A stretch of DNA of 64,000 nt from Streptomyces apocyni. Its GTDB lineage: Bacteria > Actinomycetota > Actinomycetes > Streptomycetales > Streptomycetaceae. The DNA lies in contig NZ_WHOM01000072.1 in the NCBI RefSeq assembly GCF_009739465.1, positions 221,310 through 285,309 on the forward strand, in the 5' to 3' direction. Positions 10,023 to 21,356 of this stretch are shown here, one piece after another (position 1 is the stretch's first letter; the number at the start of each line of letters is the position of its first letter). Position numbers and translations under genes: made by a program. The notes below the pieces were generated by a model. The model made no database searches. It was not told the DNA's origin and saw only the letters and a list, made by a program, of their open reading frames with translations.

Positions 10023-10613
10023 ATGGCCGAGCTGAAGATCACCGCCGAGACCCGCACCGAGTTCGGCAAGGGCGCCTCCCGCCGTCTCCGTCGCGAGGAC
10101 AAGCTGCCCGCCGTCGTCTACGGCCACGGCACGGACCCGGTCCACATCGCCCTTCCGCACCACGACACGCTGCTCGCGCTGCGTACCTCGAACGTCCTGA
10201 TCAACCTGGACATCGACGGCCGCAGCGAGCTCGTCATCCCCAAGGCCGTCCAGCGTGACGTCCTGCGCACCGGCATCCTCACGCACGTCGACCTGATCAT
10301 CGTGAAGCGCGGCGAGACCGTCAGCGTCGAGATCCCGGTGCACGCCGAGGGCGACCTGGCCCCGGGCGCCAACCTGCTCGAGTACGTGCTCAACGCGCTG
10401 CCGGTCGAGGCCGAGGCCACCCACATCCCCGAGTCGATCACCGTCTCGATCGCCGGTCTCGACGCCGGTGACTCGGTCCTCGCCAAGGACATCACCCTCC
10501 CCAAGGGCGTCTCCCTGGACGTCGACGGCGACACCGTCGTCCTGCAGATCCTGGCCGCGCAGGCCGAGGAGGCCCCGGCCGAGTCCGCCGAGGGCGCGAC
10601 CACCGAGGCCTGA
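10023..10613 (+). CDS. rplY: 50S ribosomal protein L25 / general stress protein Ctc
   Basis: A 196-residue protein of the long L25/Ctc type: an N-terminal 5S-rRNA-binding L25 beta-barrel (residues 1 to about 95, with 'RTEFGKGASRRLRREDKLPAVVYG') followed by the C-terminal TL5-like beta domain and an acidic Ala/Glu tail. The long form binds 5S rRNA in the central protuberance; in Bacillus the orthologue is a general stress protein. It has its own leader hairpins and sits between prs and pth, as in other actinobacteria. An AGGAG site precedes the ATG. Confidence 0.97.
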   Translation: MAELKITAETRTEFGKGASRRLRREDKLPAVVYGHGTDPVHIALPHHDTLLALRTSNVLINLDIDGRSELVIPKAVQRDVLRTGILTHVDLIIVKRGETVSVEIPVHAEGDLAPGANLLEYVLNALPVEAEATHIPESITVSIAGLDAGDSVLAKDITLPKGVSLDVDGDTVVLQILAAQAEEAPAESAEGATTEA

Positions 10614-10639
10614 GCCTCGCGTAGCTCGTACACGTAGTA

Positions 10640-10684
10640 CGTCAGTGCCGGGTACCGTCTGCCAGGACGGGCCCGGCACTGACG
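10640..10684 (+). terminator. Strong hairpin between rplY and pth
   Basis: Thirteen perfect pairs (10640-10652 with 10672-10684) continue into a CCGTC/GACGG inner helix around the loop TGCCAG. It lies 26 bases after the rplY stop and 47 bases before pth, so it probably ends rplY transcripts. Confidence 0.75.
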
Positions 10685-10731
10685 CTTGCGGCACACCCCT
10701 GACGTGCGAACACGGACACGGAGATACGCAG

Positions 10732-11334
10732 ATGACCACGCCGGACGCCAGCTCAGCCCCCTGGCTCATCGTGGGTCTGGGCAATCCAGGCCCCGGCTAC
10801 GCGGACAACCGCCACAACGTCGGGTTCATGGTCGCTGACCTGCTCGCCGAGCGGATCGGCGGCACGTTCAAGCGGCACGGCAAGGCCCAGGCGCAGGCAC
10901 TCGAAGCCCGGATCGGCCCGCCAGGACCCGGCAGCCGCCGCGTCGTGCTGGCAAAGCCCATGTCGTACATGAACCTCTCCGGCGGCCCGGTCACCGCGCT
11001 GCGCGACTTCTACAAGGTGCCCACGGCCAACATCGTGGCCATCCACGACGAGCTGGACATCGACTACGGCGCGCTGCGCCTGAAGCTGGGCGGCGGTGAC
11101 AACGGCCACAACGGTCTGAAGTCCATCACCAAGTCCTTGGGCCCCGACTACCACCGAGCCCGCTTCGGCGTCGGCCGCCCGCCGGGACGCATGCAGGTCG
11201 CCGACTTCGTCCTCAAGGACTTCTCCGCGACGGAACGCAAGGAGCTGGGCTACCTCGTCGACCGGGCTGCGGACGCGGTGGAGTGCCTGATCCTGGACGG
11301 CCTGGAGCGCGCGCAGTCCACGTACAACTCCTGA
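10732..11334 (+). CDS. pth: Peptidyl-tRNA hydrolase
   Basis: A 200-residue Pth that releases peptides from drop-off peptidyl-tRNA. The catalytic His sits in 'GLGNPGPGYADNRHNVGFM' (about residues 13-31); 'KPMSYMNLSGG' and 'DELDIDYGALRLKLGGGDNGHNGL' complete the family signature, including the conserved Asn and Asp. The ATG at 10732 is chosen since the open frame upstream to 10468 overlaps rplY and is not homologous. GGAG lies upstream. Confidence 0.97.
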   Translation: MTTPDASSAPWLIVGLGNPGPGYADNRHNVGFMVADLLAERIGGTFKRHGKAQAQALEARIGPPGPGSRRVVLAKPMSYMNLSGGPVTALRDFYKVPTANIVAIHDELDIDYGALRLKLGGGDNGHNGLKSITKSLGPDYHRARFGVGRPPGRMQVADFVLKDFSATERKELGYLVDRAADAVECLILDGLERAQSTYNS

Positions 11335-11335
11335 G

Positions 11336-11545
11336 TCAGCTGATCGCCCCGTCTTTGACGGCCTCCACGAACGACGCCCAACCAGCGTGGGGGATGAGCA
11401 GCGCCGGACCGCTGGGGACCTTGCTGTCGCGGACCGGGACCACGCGGGGAAGGCCGTCGGCGACTTCCACGCAGCTGCCGCCTTGGCCGTCGCTGTACGA
11501 GGACTTGCGCCAGGTTGCCGCGCTCAGGTCGGGTCCAGTGCTCAT
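11336..11545 (-). CDS. DUF397 domain protein
   Basis: A 69-residue protein with the DUF397 hallmark 'TWRKSSYSDGQGGSCVEVAD' followed by 'VPVRDSKVPSGPALLIP'. In Streptomyces such small proteins are encoded directly after an XRE regulator and several pairs (for example BldB-/WhiJ-type systems) affect development; a toxin-antitoxin-like relationship has been proposed. Its ATG overlaps the regulator's TGA (ATGA), so the pair is translationally coupled. Confidence 0.93.
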   Translation of the reverse strand: MSTGPDLSAATWRKSSYSDGQGGSCVEVADGLPRVVPVRDSKVPSGPALLIPHAGWASFVEAVKDGAIS

Positions 11546-12372
11546 GGTGTCGAGTGCTCCTCCGCCGCCGATTCCAGCAGACCCAGGGACGCCTCCGGCG
11601 ACAGTGCGGCAGCCCTGACGCGATCGTATGACCTCTGGTACTGCTCAACCAGCCCGGGATCTTCGATGAGTTGTCCGCTCCCCGCGCCTTCCGCGTACAC
11701 GACTGCCGGAGCGTCGCTGAACGTCAGGAGCGAGGTCATTCCGTTGATGAACGCCTCAGCGGATGCCGCGAAGGGAAGAACCTGCAACACCACAAGGGGC
11801 GTTCGCCCCAGGTTGACGAGGTGTCGCAGCTGCCCGCCCATGACGTCGCGGCCTCCCATGGGGACCCGGATCACCGTTTCATGGAGAACAGCCCACAACA
11901 ACGGGCCCGTTGTGGCGCCCAGGATCCGCTGACGCTCAGTCCGGAGCTGGACGAGTTCCGCGATCTCGTGCGGGTCGGCGTAGGGCAGGGTGACCTGAGT
12001 AACCGCCCGCGCGTACGCCTCCGTCTGCAACAACCCCGGCACCAGCATCGGCGCGTACTCGCTGATCGTCTTCGCCAGCTTCTCCAACTCCGCCGCATCA
12101 GCGAAGTAGTCCGCGTGCTTGGACTTGCGGGCCAGGCGGCACAGCCGCTGGAAGTGCTCGCCCGTCCCGAACTCCCCGTCGAACAGGCGGGAGAGATCCG
12201 GCTGCGGCCGTCTCGTCGCGGACTCGAACTGGCCGATGTACGCGCCCGAGCAGAAGGCCTTCGCCCCCAGCTGCTCCTGCGACCATCCCATCTCCTCCCG
12301 CTTACGGCGGAGTTCGGCACCGTAGAAGGATCTCGGGTTGGTGTACGGGTCCAGGCTCTTCGGCTGCGCCAT
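11542..12372 (-). CDS. XRE-family regulator with Scr1-like (DUF5753) domain
   Basis: A 276-residue WhiJ-like regulator: an N-terminal helix-turn-helix ('ELRRKREEMGWSQEQLGAKA', about residues 17-36) and a C-terminal DUF5753/Scr1-like domain containing 'MLVPGLLQTEAYARAV' and 'VLQVLPFAASAEAFING'. The ATG at 12372 is preferred; the open frame further upstream to 12537 covers the promoter and the start of the divergent gene. It forms a coupled operon with the DUF397 gene. Target genes and signal are unknown. Confidence 0.9.
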   Translation of the reverse strand: MAQPKSLDPYTNPRSFYGAELRRKREEMGWSQEQLGAKAFCSGAYIGQFESATRRPQPDLSRLFDGEFGTGEHFQRLCRLARKSKHADYFADAAELEKLAKTISEYAPMLVPGLLQTEAYARAVTQVTLPYADPHEIAELVQLRTERQRILGATTGPLLWAVLHETVIRVPMGGRDVMGGQLRHLVNLGRTPLVVLQVLPFAASAEAFINGMTSLLTFSDAPAVVYAEGAGSGQLIEDPGLVEQYQRSYDRVRAAALSPEASLGLLESAAEEHSTP

Positions 12373-12498
12373 CGATAACGCCCCCTCGTACGCCGCGCTG
12401 TGCGCCACACCGACGCCCATCCCTACCGAGGGTAGCGACATATGGCCACACCGTGAGCATGTTGACCGAATACCGCCCCATGGCCAAGGATCGCGGCC

Positions 12499-12990
12499 AT
12501 GCCCCCCACAGCCGCCGTCCCCCTGTTCACCACCCATGGCCTGCTACGCGCCGGGCGGCGCGTCGGCTCGGTACTGCTCGTCGTGCTGCTGCTCGTCGCG
12601 GGCGCGTGGACGTCCTGGGACACCGCCCGGCATGTGATGCTCACCAGCGGCCAGGAGCGCGGCACGATGACCGTGACCCGCTGCGACGGCGACACCTGTA
12701 CGGGGTCGTACGCCCCGTCGACCGAGGGGGCCAAGCCCCGCGACCGCGTCGTGATCGAGCGGTCGATCGGCGAGCACAAGGGCGCCACCGTGCCGGTCGC
12801 GATCAAGGCGGGCTCGGATGACGTCGTACGGATCGGCGGCGCGGGCTTCCTGTACGCCTGGGTGCCGCTCGGCGGCGCGCTGATGCTGGCCGGGGTGGTC
12901 ATCGGGGGCGGGCTGCGGCTGACGCGGGCCGCGTGGGCTACGGGGTTGGCGGGGGCGGCGCTGCTGGTCGCGGCGTTTGTCGCGCTGTGA
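12499..12990 (+). CDS. Small membrane protein, unknown function
   Basis: A 163-residue protein with a membrane helix at about residues 22-42, an extracytoplasmic segment with a Cys pair (TRCDGDTCTGSY), and two further helices near residues 117-137 and 143-162. No family was recognised. It is divergent from the XRE gene and its stop lies 3 bp from the stop of the Uma2-like gene. Confidence 0.75.
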   Translation: MPPTAAVPLFTTHGLLRAGRRVGSVLLVVLLLVAGAWTSWDTARHVMLTSGQERGTMTVTRCDGDTCTGSYAPSTEGAKPRDRVVIERSIGEHKGATVPVAIKAGSDDVVRIGGAGFLYAWVPLGGALMLAGVVIGGGLRLTRAAWATGLAGAALLVAAFVAL

Positions 12991-12993
12991 GGG

Positions 12994-13590
12994 TTACAGC
13001 TCGTCCACGGCGGTCAGGTCGATGTCGATGTCGTACGGCACCGTGGTCTTGACCTGATCGTGGTAGATGCCGGTCAGCGCGTAGGTGCCGGATGCTGTGC
13101 CCAATTGATAGATCTGCACGGCGGGGTTCTCGTCCTCTCCCATCTCGACCAGCCAGAAGTGGGGGATACCCGCCGCCGCGTACTTGTGCGGCTTGGTCTG
13201 GTGATCGCGAGCCTCCGAGTCCGGCGACACGACCTCAATCGCAAGCAGCACGTCGGACGCCGCGTAGTAAGTCTGGTCAGGACCGGTGACAGCTTCGGCG
13301 TGAACCACGGAGATATCAGGCTCGGGACCGTTGCGCGGGTCGAGAACAACGATCATCTCGCGCCTGACCCTCAGAATCGACGGAAGCGTACCGCGCAGCC
13401 CGCTGACCAGCAGGTCGATCACATTGGCATGGAAATTGCGCTGCGGACTCGCGAAGACCAGGCTCGCGTCGATCAGTTCGGTGTGCGGCGGGAGATCAGG
13501 CAGCGTGAACAGGTCGTCCACGGTGTATCCGTTCTCGGGCGGCCGCGGCCAGTGATACCGCTGGAGCCGCTCGACGGACTCGGCAGGCAT
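12994..13590 (-). CDS. Uma2-family (PD-(D/E)XK-like) protein
   Basis: A 198-residue member of the Uma2 family, which has a restriction-endonuclease-like fold and is hugely expanded in Streptomyces and cyanobacteria with no settled function. The acidic/Lys active-site pattern is visible: 'GPEPDISVVHAE', then 'LLAIEVVSPDSEARDHQTKPHKYAAAGIPHFWLVE'. The start at 13590 has GGGAGA six bases upstream; starts at 13602 or 13623 lack a good site but are possible. The C-terminus 'TGIYHDQVKTTVPYDIDID' is nearly the same as in a remnant at 21922-22047. Confidence 0.88.
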   Translation of the reverse strand: MPAESVERLQRYHWPRPPENGYTVDDLFTLPDLPPHTELIDASLVFASPQRNFHANVIDLLVSGLRGTLPSILRVRREMIVVLDPRNGPEPDISVVHAEAVTGPDQTYYAASDVLLAIEVVSPDSEARDHQTKPHKYAAAGIPHFWLVEMGEDENPAVQIYQLGTASGTYALTGIYHDQVKTTVPYDIDIDLTAVDEL

Positions 13591-13689
13591 GCTTTCTCCC
13601 ATGGACGGGAGCAAAGCATGCACCGTTCACGGTAGCCGCGGGTTCGCGAGCTGGTCATCACATCGAGTGGCCCCGCAGGCCTGACGCGG

Positions 13690-13732
13690 CCGGGGCCGGG
13701 TGCCGCCAGCGCGTGGCGGCACCCGGCCCCGG
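13690..13732 (-). terminator. 19-bp terminator hairpin of ppc
   Basis: Arms 13690-13708 and 13714-13732 pair perfectly over 19 bp around a five-base loop, 27 bases beyond the ppc stop codon. Confidence 0.85.
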
Positions 13733-13758
13733 TCTCGTACGGGCGAACAACCGACGGA

Positions 13759-16527
<2,769 letters not shown>

Positions 16528-16854
16528 AGGTGCGGCTCCTTGCAGTGTAGAGCTCGTCTGGGGCGGTTCCCGGGCCACGCGGCGTCAGCCGTTAGTCGTC
16601 AGCGCCGGGATTCCGGGGAAGACTCAGAGCGGACCACGCTGTCCGACGTCACCAGGATAGGTCTCGAATCGACACCACCGATCCGTGGCCTCTTGTGGGC
16701 GGGCTGACCGCTGCCATACTTACGTTGCCGTAGGTTACGGGAGCGTAGGTGCCCCGTGACCACGCGCATCGCGCATTCGCGCACCGCGCCTGGCGATGGC
16801 GCACCGCATGCGCACCGCACTTCCGCCCACCCTCGACCCCACAAGGGGACGCCC
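16528..16854. other. Divergent intergenic region, ppc and desaturase
   Basis: No gene in 327 bp. It holds both promoters and the operator-like palindrome at 16719-16749. Confidence 0.5.
16719..16749. promoter_or_regulatory. Operator-like imperfect palindrome before the desaturase
   Basis: Two 14-base arms (16719-16732 and 16736-16749) match as an inverted repeat at 11 of 14 positions around GGT, built on CCGTA/TACGG. It lies 106 bases upstream of a desaturase gene whose operon partner is a TetR repressor, so autoregulation through this site is the simplest inference. Confidence 0.55.
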
Positions 16855-17895
16855 ATGACCTCGAGCTCCGACGCACGCACGAGCTCTGCCGTGATCGACG
16901 ACACCCCGCAGGCGGCTGACACCTCACAGGCCAGCGACTCCTCGCAGGCCGCCACGGACACGCCGCCGCTGCCCCCCGCCACCCTCGGCGGCGACCAGAA
17001 GCGGTCACTCGAACAGCTCACGCTGCTGCTGTTCATCACCGTCCCCTTCGTCGCCCTGCTCGCGGCGGTGCCGCTGGCCTGGGGCTGGGGGGTCAGCTGG
17101 CTGGACCTGGGCCTGCTGGTGTTCATGTACTACCTGGGCTGCCACGGGATCACGATCGGCTTCCACCGGTACTTCACACACGGCTCCTTCAAGGCGAAGC
17201 GGCCGCTGCGGATCGCGGTGGCCGTGGCTGGCTCGCTGGCCGTCGAGGGGCCGCTGGTGCGCTGGGTCGCCGATCACCGTAAGCACCACAAGTTCTCGGA
17301 CGCCGAGGGCGACCCGCACTCCCCCTGGCGCTACGGCGAGACGGTTCCGGCCCTGCTCAAGGGTCTGTGGTGGGCGCATATCGGATGGATGTTCGACAAG
17401 GAGCGGACCTCCCAGGAGAAGTACGCGCCGGATCTGATCAAGGACCCGGCGATCCGCGCCATCTCCCGTAACTTCCTCGGCTTCACCATCCTGTCCCTCG
17501 CCATCCCGCCGCTGGTCGGCGGCCTGGTCACGATGTCCTGGTGGGGCGCGTTCACGGCGTTCTTCTGGGGGTCCCTCGTAAGAGTGGCGCTGCTGCACCA
17601 CGTCACCTGGTCGATCAACTCCATCTGCCACGCGGTCGGCAAACGCCCGTTCAAGTCCCGTGACCGCTCCGGCAACGTCTGGTGGCTGGCGGTGCTCTCC
17701 TGCGGCGAGTCCTGGCACAACCTCCACCACGCCGACCCGACCTCGGCCCGGCACGGTGTGCTGAGGGGCCAGCTGGACTCGTCGGCCCGGATCATCCGCT
17801 GGTGCGAGCAGCTGGGCTGGGCGTACGACGTGCGCTGGCCCTCCGCCGCCCGGGTCGACGCCCGCCGCAAGCCACAAAGCGCCGACGCGGCATGA
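16855..17895 (+). CDS. Acyl-CoA (delta-9 type) fatty acid desaturase
   Basis: A 346-residue membrane di-iron desaturase. The three His boxes are present: HRYFTH, HRKHHKFSD and 'GESWHNLHHADP'. Hydrophobic helices lie at about residues 60-105 and 200-245. The family introduces a cis double bond in acyl chains to adjust membrane fluidity. ATG at 16855 has AAGGGGA upstream; the first 45 residues are Ser/Thr/Ala-rich and probably disordered. It overlaps the TetR gene by ATGA, which suggests lipid- or acyl-responsive feedback control. Confidence 0.95.
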   Translation: MTSSSDARTSSAVIDDTPQAADTSQASDSSQAATDTPPLPPATLGGDQKRSLEQLTLLLFITVPFVALLAAVPLAWGWGVSWLDLGLLVFMYYLGCHGITIGFHRYFTHGSFKAKRPLRIAVAVAGSLAVEGPLVRWVADHRKHHKFSDAEGDPHSPWRYGETVPALLKGLWWAHIGWMFDKERTSQEKYAPDLIKDPAIRAISRNFLGFTILSLAIPPLVGGLVTMSWWGAFTAFFWGSLVRVALLHHVTWSINSICHAVGKRPFKSRDRSGNVWWLAVLSCGESWHNLHHADPTSARHGVLRGQLDSSARIIRWCEQLGWAYDVRWPSAARVDARRKPQSADAA

Positions 17896-18569
17896 TTGAC
17901 GACGTGGCGACCGACCCGAGCACCAACAGCAACAACGACAAACCCCGGCGCGCGCGCCGGACCCGGATGACCGGGGCCGAGCGGCGTCAACAGCTGCTCG
18001 ACATCGGTCGCACCCTCTTCGCGCAGAAGGGCTTCGAAGGCACATCGGTGGAGGAGATCGCGGCCAAGGCCGGGGTCTCCAAACCCGTCGTCTACGAACA
18101 CTTCGGCGGCAAGGAGGGCCTGTACGCGGTCGTCGTGGACCGCGAGATGCAGCGCCTCCTGGACATGGTGACCAGCTCCCTCACGGCGGGCCATCCCCGC
18201 GAACTGTGCGAACAGGCGGCCTTCGCCCTCCTCGACTACATCGAGGAGTACACGGACGGCTTCCGCATCCTGGTACGCGACTCCCCCATCCCCCAGTCCA
18301 CCGGCGGCTTCGCGTCCCTGATCTCCGACATCGCCACCCAGGTCGAGGACATCCTCGGCCACGAGTTCAAAAGCCGCGGCTTCGACCCCAAGCTGGCCCC
18401 GCTCTACGCCCAGGCCCTGGTCGGCAGCGTCGCCCTGACCGGCCAGTGGTGGCTGGAGGTCCGCAAGCCCAAGAAGGCCGAGGTAGCGGCCCACCTGGTC
18501 AACCTGGCCTGGCACGGCCTGGACGGCCTGGAACCCAAACCCCGCCTGATAGGCCACCGCAAGAATTGA
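17892..18569 (+). CDS. TetR-family regulator, desaturase-linked
   Basis: A 225-residue TetR regulator with the helix-turn-helix 'TSVEEIAAKAGVSKPVVYEHFGGKEGLYAVVV' at about residues 50-81 and a helical ligand domain. It is translationally coupled to the desaturase gene (ATGA overlap). By position it most likely controls that operon, possibly through the palindrome at 16719-16749. Ligand unknown. Confidence 0.95.
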   Translation: MIDDVATDPSTNSNNDKPRRARRTRMTGAERRQQLLDIGRTLFAQKGFEGTSVEEIAAKAGVSKPVVYEHFGGKEGLYAVVVDREMQRLLDMVTSSLTAGHPRELCEQAAFALLDYIEEYTDGFRILVRDSPIPQSTGGFASLISDIATQVEDILGHEFKSRGFDPKLAPLYAQALVGSVALTGQWWLEVRKPKKAEVAAHLVNLAWHGLDGLEPKPRLIGHRKN

Positions 18570-18574
18570 CACCA

Positions 18575-18599
18575 CTGGTCCCCCTGACACGGGGGCCAG
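18575..18599 (+). terminator. Terminator hairpin after the TetR gene
   Basis: CTGG/CCAG and CCCCC/GGGGG helices (18575-18584 with 18591-18599, one bulged T) start six bases after the stop codon. Confidence 0.7.
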
Positions 18600-18879
18600 C
18601 CCCTGCCCTCCCTGTCAGTAGTTCGGGTCACGCTCTGAATCTTTCGCAGTAAGGGGAAGCGAGTCCCGCGAACCACCCCAGAGAGAATCCGAGCTCAGGC
18701 ATTCCTCAGACCGAGGGAGTTGCGTGAAGATCAACATCGCCGTATTGTTTCCAGCCGTCGGCCGAACTGACCAAGCGGCCGGGTGCGCGGGGGGATTCGA
18801 CGGGCTCTGACCAGGCCGAAATGCGCCACTTACACGATCCCCCCATGCGCGCTTTGCGCCATAAAGGGGAATGAAGACT
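18600..18879. other. Gene-free lower-GC stretch before the secreted protein
   Basis: About 280 bp with visibly lower GC than the flanking core genes and no coding-like frame. It should hold the promoter of the small secreted protein gene and marks the left edge of an accessory island. Confidence 0.45.
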
Positions 18880-19305
18880 ATGCATAAAGTCACGAAGAGG
18901 CTGGCTCGCAGCGCCGCCATAATCGGGGTTTCGGTGGCGGCCATGGGGGTTAATGGAACCGCCCAGGCGGCAACGGGCGGCTGCCCGAGCGGCGGTAAAC
19001 TTCCTGGCGGGGATGTGTGCACGACCCTTTCCAGTGGCGTGCTTCACCACTGGAAGACCTCCCGGAGCCCAGGCGTGACCCTCACCAGTCGCTACGAGAA
19101 GAAGAGTGGCTCCCGCATTACAGCGAAGCTCGGCTACTCCTTTAAGGGCTCGAACTACTGGGGCGGACAGTTCACCCAGAGCAAGGGTCAGGTGAAGCAG
19201 AAGAAGTGGAGCCGCACTGCGTGGAACACCAAATGCAACTCAACCATTGGCATGTTGTGGGTTAAGGGTCAGGGGACCTTCCAGACGCCGCCTGGCACCT
19301 GCTGA
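18880..19305 (+). CDS. Small secreted cysteine-containing protein
   Basis: A 141-residue protein with a clear Sec signal peptide: basic MHKVTKRLARS, hydrophobic core, and an AQA-A cleavage site near residue 31. The mature part has four Cys (in GGCPSG, DVCTT, TKCNS and the final PGTC) that could form two disulfides, and many Lys, Ser, Gly and Trp residues. The ATG at 18880 is preferred since AAAGGGGA is nine bases upstream; that site abuts the earlier ATG at 18871. Lower GC than neighbours suggests horizontal transfer. No family recognised; some secreted inhibitors and bacteriocin-like proteins look similar. Confidence 0.75.
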   Translation: MHKVTKRLARSAAIIGVSVAAMGVNGTAQAATGGCPSGGKLPGGDVCTTLSSGVLHHWKTSRSPGVTLTSRYEKKSGSRITAKLGYSFKGSNYWGGQFTQSKGQVKQKKWSRTAWNTKCNSTIGMLWVKGQGTFQTPPGTC

Positions 19306-19320
19306 CCACTTGATTCTTGC

Positions 19321-19356
19321 GCGTCTCGCCCCGGGCTACCTCTTGGGGCGAGACGC
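19321..19356 (+). terminator. Intrinsic terminator of the secreted protein gene
   Basis: Twelve perfect pairs (19321-19332 with 19345-19356) around a 12-base loop, 15 bases after the stop. Confidence 0.85.
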
Positions 19357-19379
19357 CCTGCGTAAGGCCTGATTCCTAA

Positions 19380-20729
19380 ATGCTGAGTGCCGTATTTAGC
19401 GGACACCGAAACTTTGTCATTGGTGCAGTCTTCGCCATTCTCATCCTGTCGTCGCTCGCCTTCCAGGTGGCCCGCAGGCGCTCCGACCGCCCTTGGATGT
19501 ACGCGGCGTTGACAGCTTCCGTTGCTGTCGAGGTAAGTCTCACCATATTCTTCCCTGGAGGGGCAGGGATAACAGGACAGTGTGCCATCAATCGTCGCAT
19601 CACTGAACCTTTTGCAACCGAGCAGGGCCTGTTGAATCTGGCAATGTTCCTGCCTGTCGGATTGTTTGGGATTCTGGCAATCCGCCGACTCGTCCCTGTC
19701 ATTGCCGGGGGCGTGCTTCTGTCTCTGGTCACGGAGACGATCCAAGCCACTGCCGCATGGGTGGGCCGCAACTGCGACAGCAGCGACGTCCAGATGAACA
19801 GTCTCGGTGCCCTGACCGGCGCGCTGCTTGGATGGGCGATTCTCCTTCTCGGTAAGAAGTCCCTCGCACCCTGGCGCGACGGCCTCAAGGTGACCGCTGT
19901 CGTTGGCGGGTCCTTGTTGCTGGTCACGGGTACCGTCTGGAAGTTGTGGATCACGCCGCTTGCTGTCGATGCCACCAGCCTGCAGATCGCCAGCTCCAAC
20001 GAGCAGCGTGCAGCCGAGAGCGCCCTCCGTGAAGCCTTTGGTGACCGCTATCGCATCGCCAAGGTCCAACTGCAGCCCGGTACACACGGTGCCTCAGACA
20101 TGTTGTTGATCACTCTCGACGAAGGATTTGCCGAGTTGAGCTGGCCTGACCAGGAGCAGCTCATGGTGAGTTTGGAGAGCACCAGCGAGCCGGGGCCGTC
20201 GAGCTTCCCAGTCAAGGGTTCGACCGCGGCTCCGAAGGACGCTGACGGCGCACTCGCCATCGCCACGCGATACGCCAAGGAGCGTTTTCCCTGGGGGCTT
20301 AGGGGCTCAGAGCCCACCGTTCACCCCGTCGGCGACGATGCCGCGTTCGGATGGATGGTGAACTGGCGCAGCCAGGCCGACGGAGTCCTCATGCCTATGC
20401 GCTTGGACATCCAGGTCAACAGATCGGGCCGCATCTCCCAGTTGCTAACCCGGAAGGTCGACTCGCCGATACAGCTCCCAGACCGTCGTGTTCCGGAGGA
20501 ACGGGCTGCGGCTGCCGCACAGAAGCTTTACGCTTCCGCTCCCCAGGTCCAGGTAGGGCGCGGCAACCTCCTGGCAGTCCGTCGGGGTGCGGAGTGGCGC
20601 GTCCAGTGGCTGATACCAGTCACCGTTGCTGAGGATGAGGTGTACCCCGTATACGTGGACGCCGAATCAGGCCGGGTCGACGAGAGCGCCACCCCGGAGC
20701 AGGGCTTGGCGGTAGAACCAGAGAACTGA
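19380..20729 (+). CDS. VanZ-like membrane protein with C-terminal extracytoplasmic domain
   Basis: A 449-residue protein. Residues 1-190 contain about five membrane helices and the VanZ-type pattern 'EPFATEQGLLNLAMFLPVGLFG' and 'SSDVQMNSLGALTGALLGW'. A sixth hydrophobic segment (about 175-195) leads into a 250-residue soluble part with PepSY-like repeats ('PVYVDAESGRV'). VanZ relatives give low-level teicoplanin resistance in enterococci; the role in Streptomyces is unknown. It lies just after the secreted protein gene and shares its lower GC and less biased codons. Confidence 0.82.
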   Translation: MLSAVFSGHRNFVIGAVFAILILSSLAFQVARRRSDRPWMYAALTASVAVEVSLTIFFPGGAGITGQCAINRRITEPFATEQGLLNLAMFLPVGLFGILAIRRLVPVIAGGVLLSLVTETIQATAAWVGRNCDSSDVQMNSLGALTGALLGWAILLLGKKSLAPWRDGLKVTAVVGGSLLLVTGTVWKLWITPLAVDATSLQIASSNEQRAAESALREAFGDRYRIAKVQLQPGTHGASDMLLITLDEGFAELSWPDQEQLMVSLESTSEPGPSSFPVKGSTAAPKDADGALAIATRYAKERFPWGLRGSEPTVHPVGDDAAFGWMVNWRSQADGVLMPMRLDIQVNRSGRISQLLTRKVDSPIQLPDRRVPEERAAAAAQKLYASAPQVQVGRGNLLAVRRGAEWRVQWLIPVTVAEDEVYPVYVDAESGRVDESATPEQGLAVEPEN

Positions 20730-20751
20730 GGCAGTCTCCCAACACCGGTTG

Positions 20752-21042
20752 ATGGCGGTGGCCGATCACATCACCTGCGCCGCCCCACGCGGGCGGCACC
20801 GGGCCGGGCCACAGCGGGACGGGGTGCGGCGGCCGGTCGTGGTCCGGCAGGCCGTACGGACGAGACCCCGCCCCGGACCGTACGCCACCGACACCCCGCT
20901 CGACGGCCACGCCTCCGCCCCAGTCCGCCCGTACCTCCTCACCCCCGAGCAGCGCCGACGCCGTCGCGCGCTCTGGCTCACGACGTACGGGGTCGACGTG
21001 GGCCCGCGCCGTACCCACGGGGTGGAGGTGGCGGCGCGGTGA
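20752..21042 (+). CDS. Small Arg/Pro-rich protein, unknown function
   Basis: A 96-residue basic protein whose most protein-like part is the C-terminus 'PYLLTPEQRRRRRALWLTTYGVDVGPR'. An ATG at 20752 follows a TTG in the same frame. Its stop overlaps the GTG of the next gene (GTGA), so the two form a coupled pair; similar small pairs are known in Streptomyces accessory regions but no function is recognised. Confidence 0.6.
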   Translation: MAVADHITCAAPRGRHRAGPQRDGVRRPVVVRQAVRTRPRPGPYATDTPLDGHASAPVRPYLLTPEQRRRRRALWLTTYGVDVGPRRTHGVEVAAR

Positions 21043-21356
21043 ACCGGAACCGGCTGCTTCCCTGGACCGGGGCGAACGGGCAGCGCTGTTATCTGTCCAC
21101 GGACGGCAGCGGACCGCTGTCCCGGTACGCCGACCAGATCGAGTACGCGCAGCTCGCGCTCGCGGGCAGGCTCATCGACCGCGCCCGGGACGTGCTCGCC
21201 GGGCCCGCGCCGCCCCTCGCGGAGCTCGGGCTGCTGGCCGCTCAGTTGGCCGACGCCCTGCGCGACACGCTGCTCATCGCCGAGAGCCGGGGCGCCCGCC
21301 TCGCCGTAGATGACAGCTCGGACGAGGGCCTGGGCGACGACGGCACATCCCCCTGA
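21039..21356 (+). CDS. Small hypothetical protein coupled to the preceding gene
   Basis: A 105-residue protein with 'LLPWTGANGQRCYLSTDGSGPLSRYADQIEY' at the N-terminus followed by Ala/Leu-rich helices and an acidic tail. It starts with GTG overlapping the preceding stop. No domain recognised; the conserved-looking N-terminus argues for a real gene. Confidence 0.65.
   Translation: MNRNRLLPWTGANGQRCYLSTDGSGPLSRYADQIEYAQLALAGRLIDRARDVLAGPAPPLAELGLLAAQLADALRDTLLIAESRGARLAVDDSSDEGLGDDGTSP

Noticed and set aside
11542..12537. 331-residue start for the XRE regulator
   Set aside because: The added 55 residues cover the promoter and the divergent gene's start and are not protein-like.
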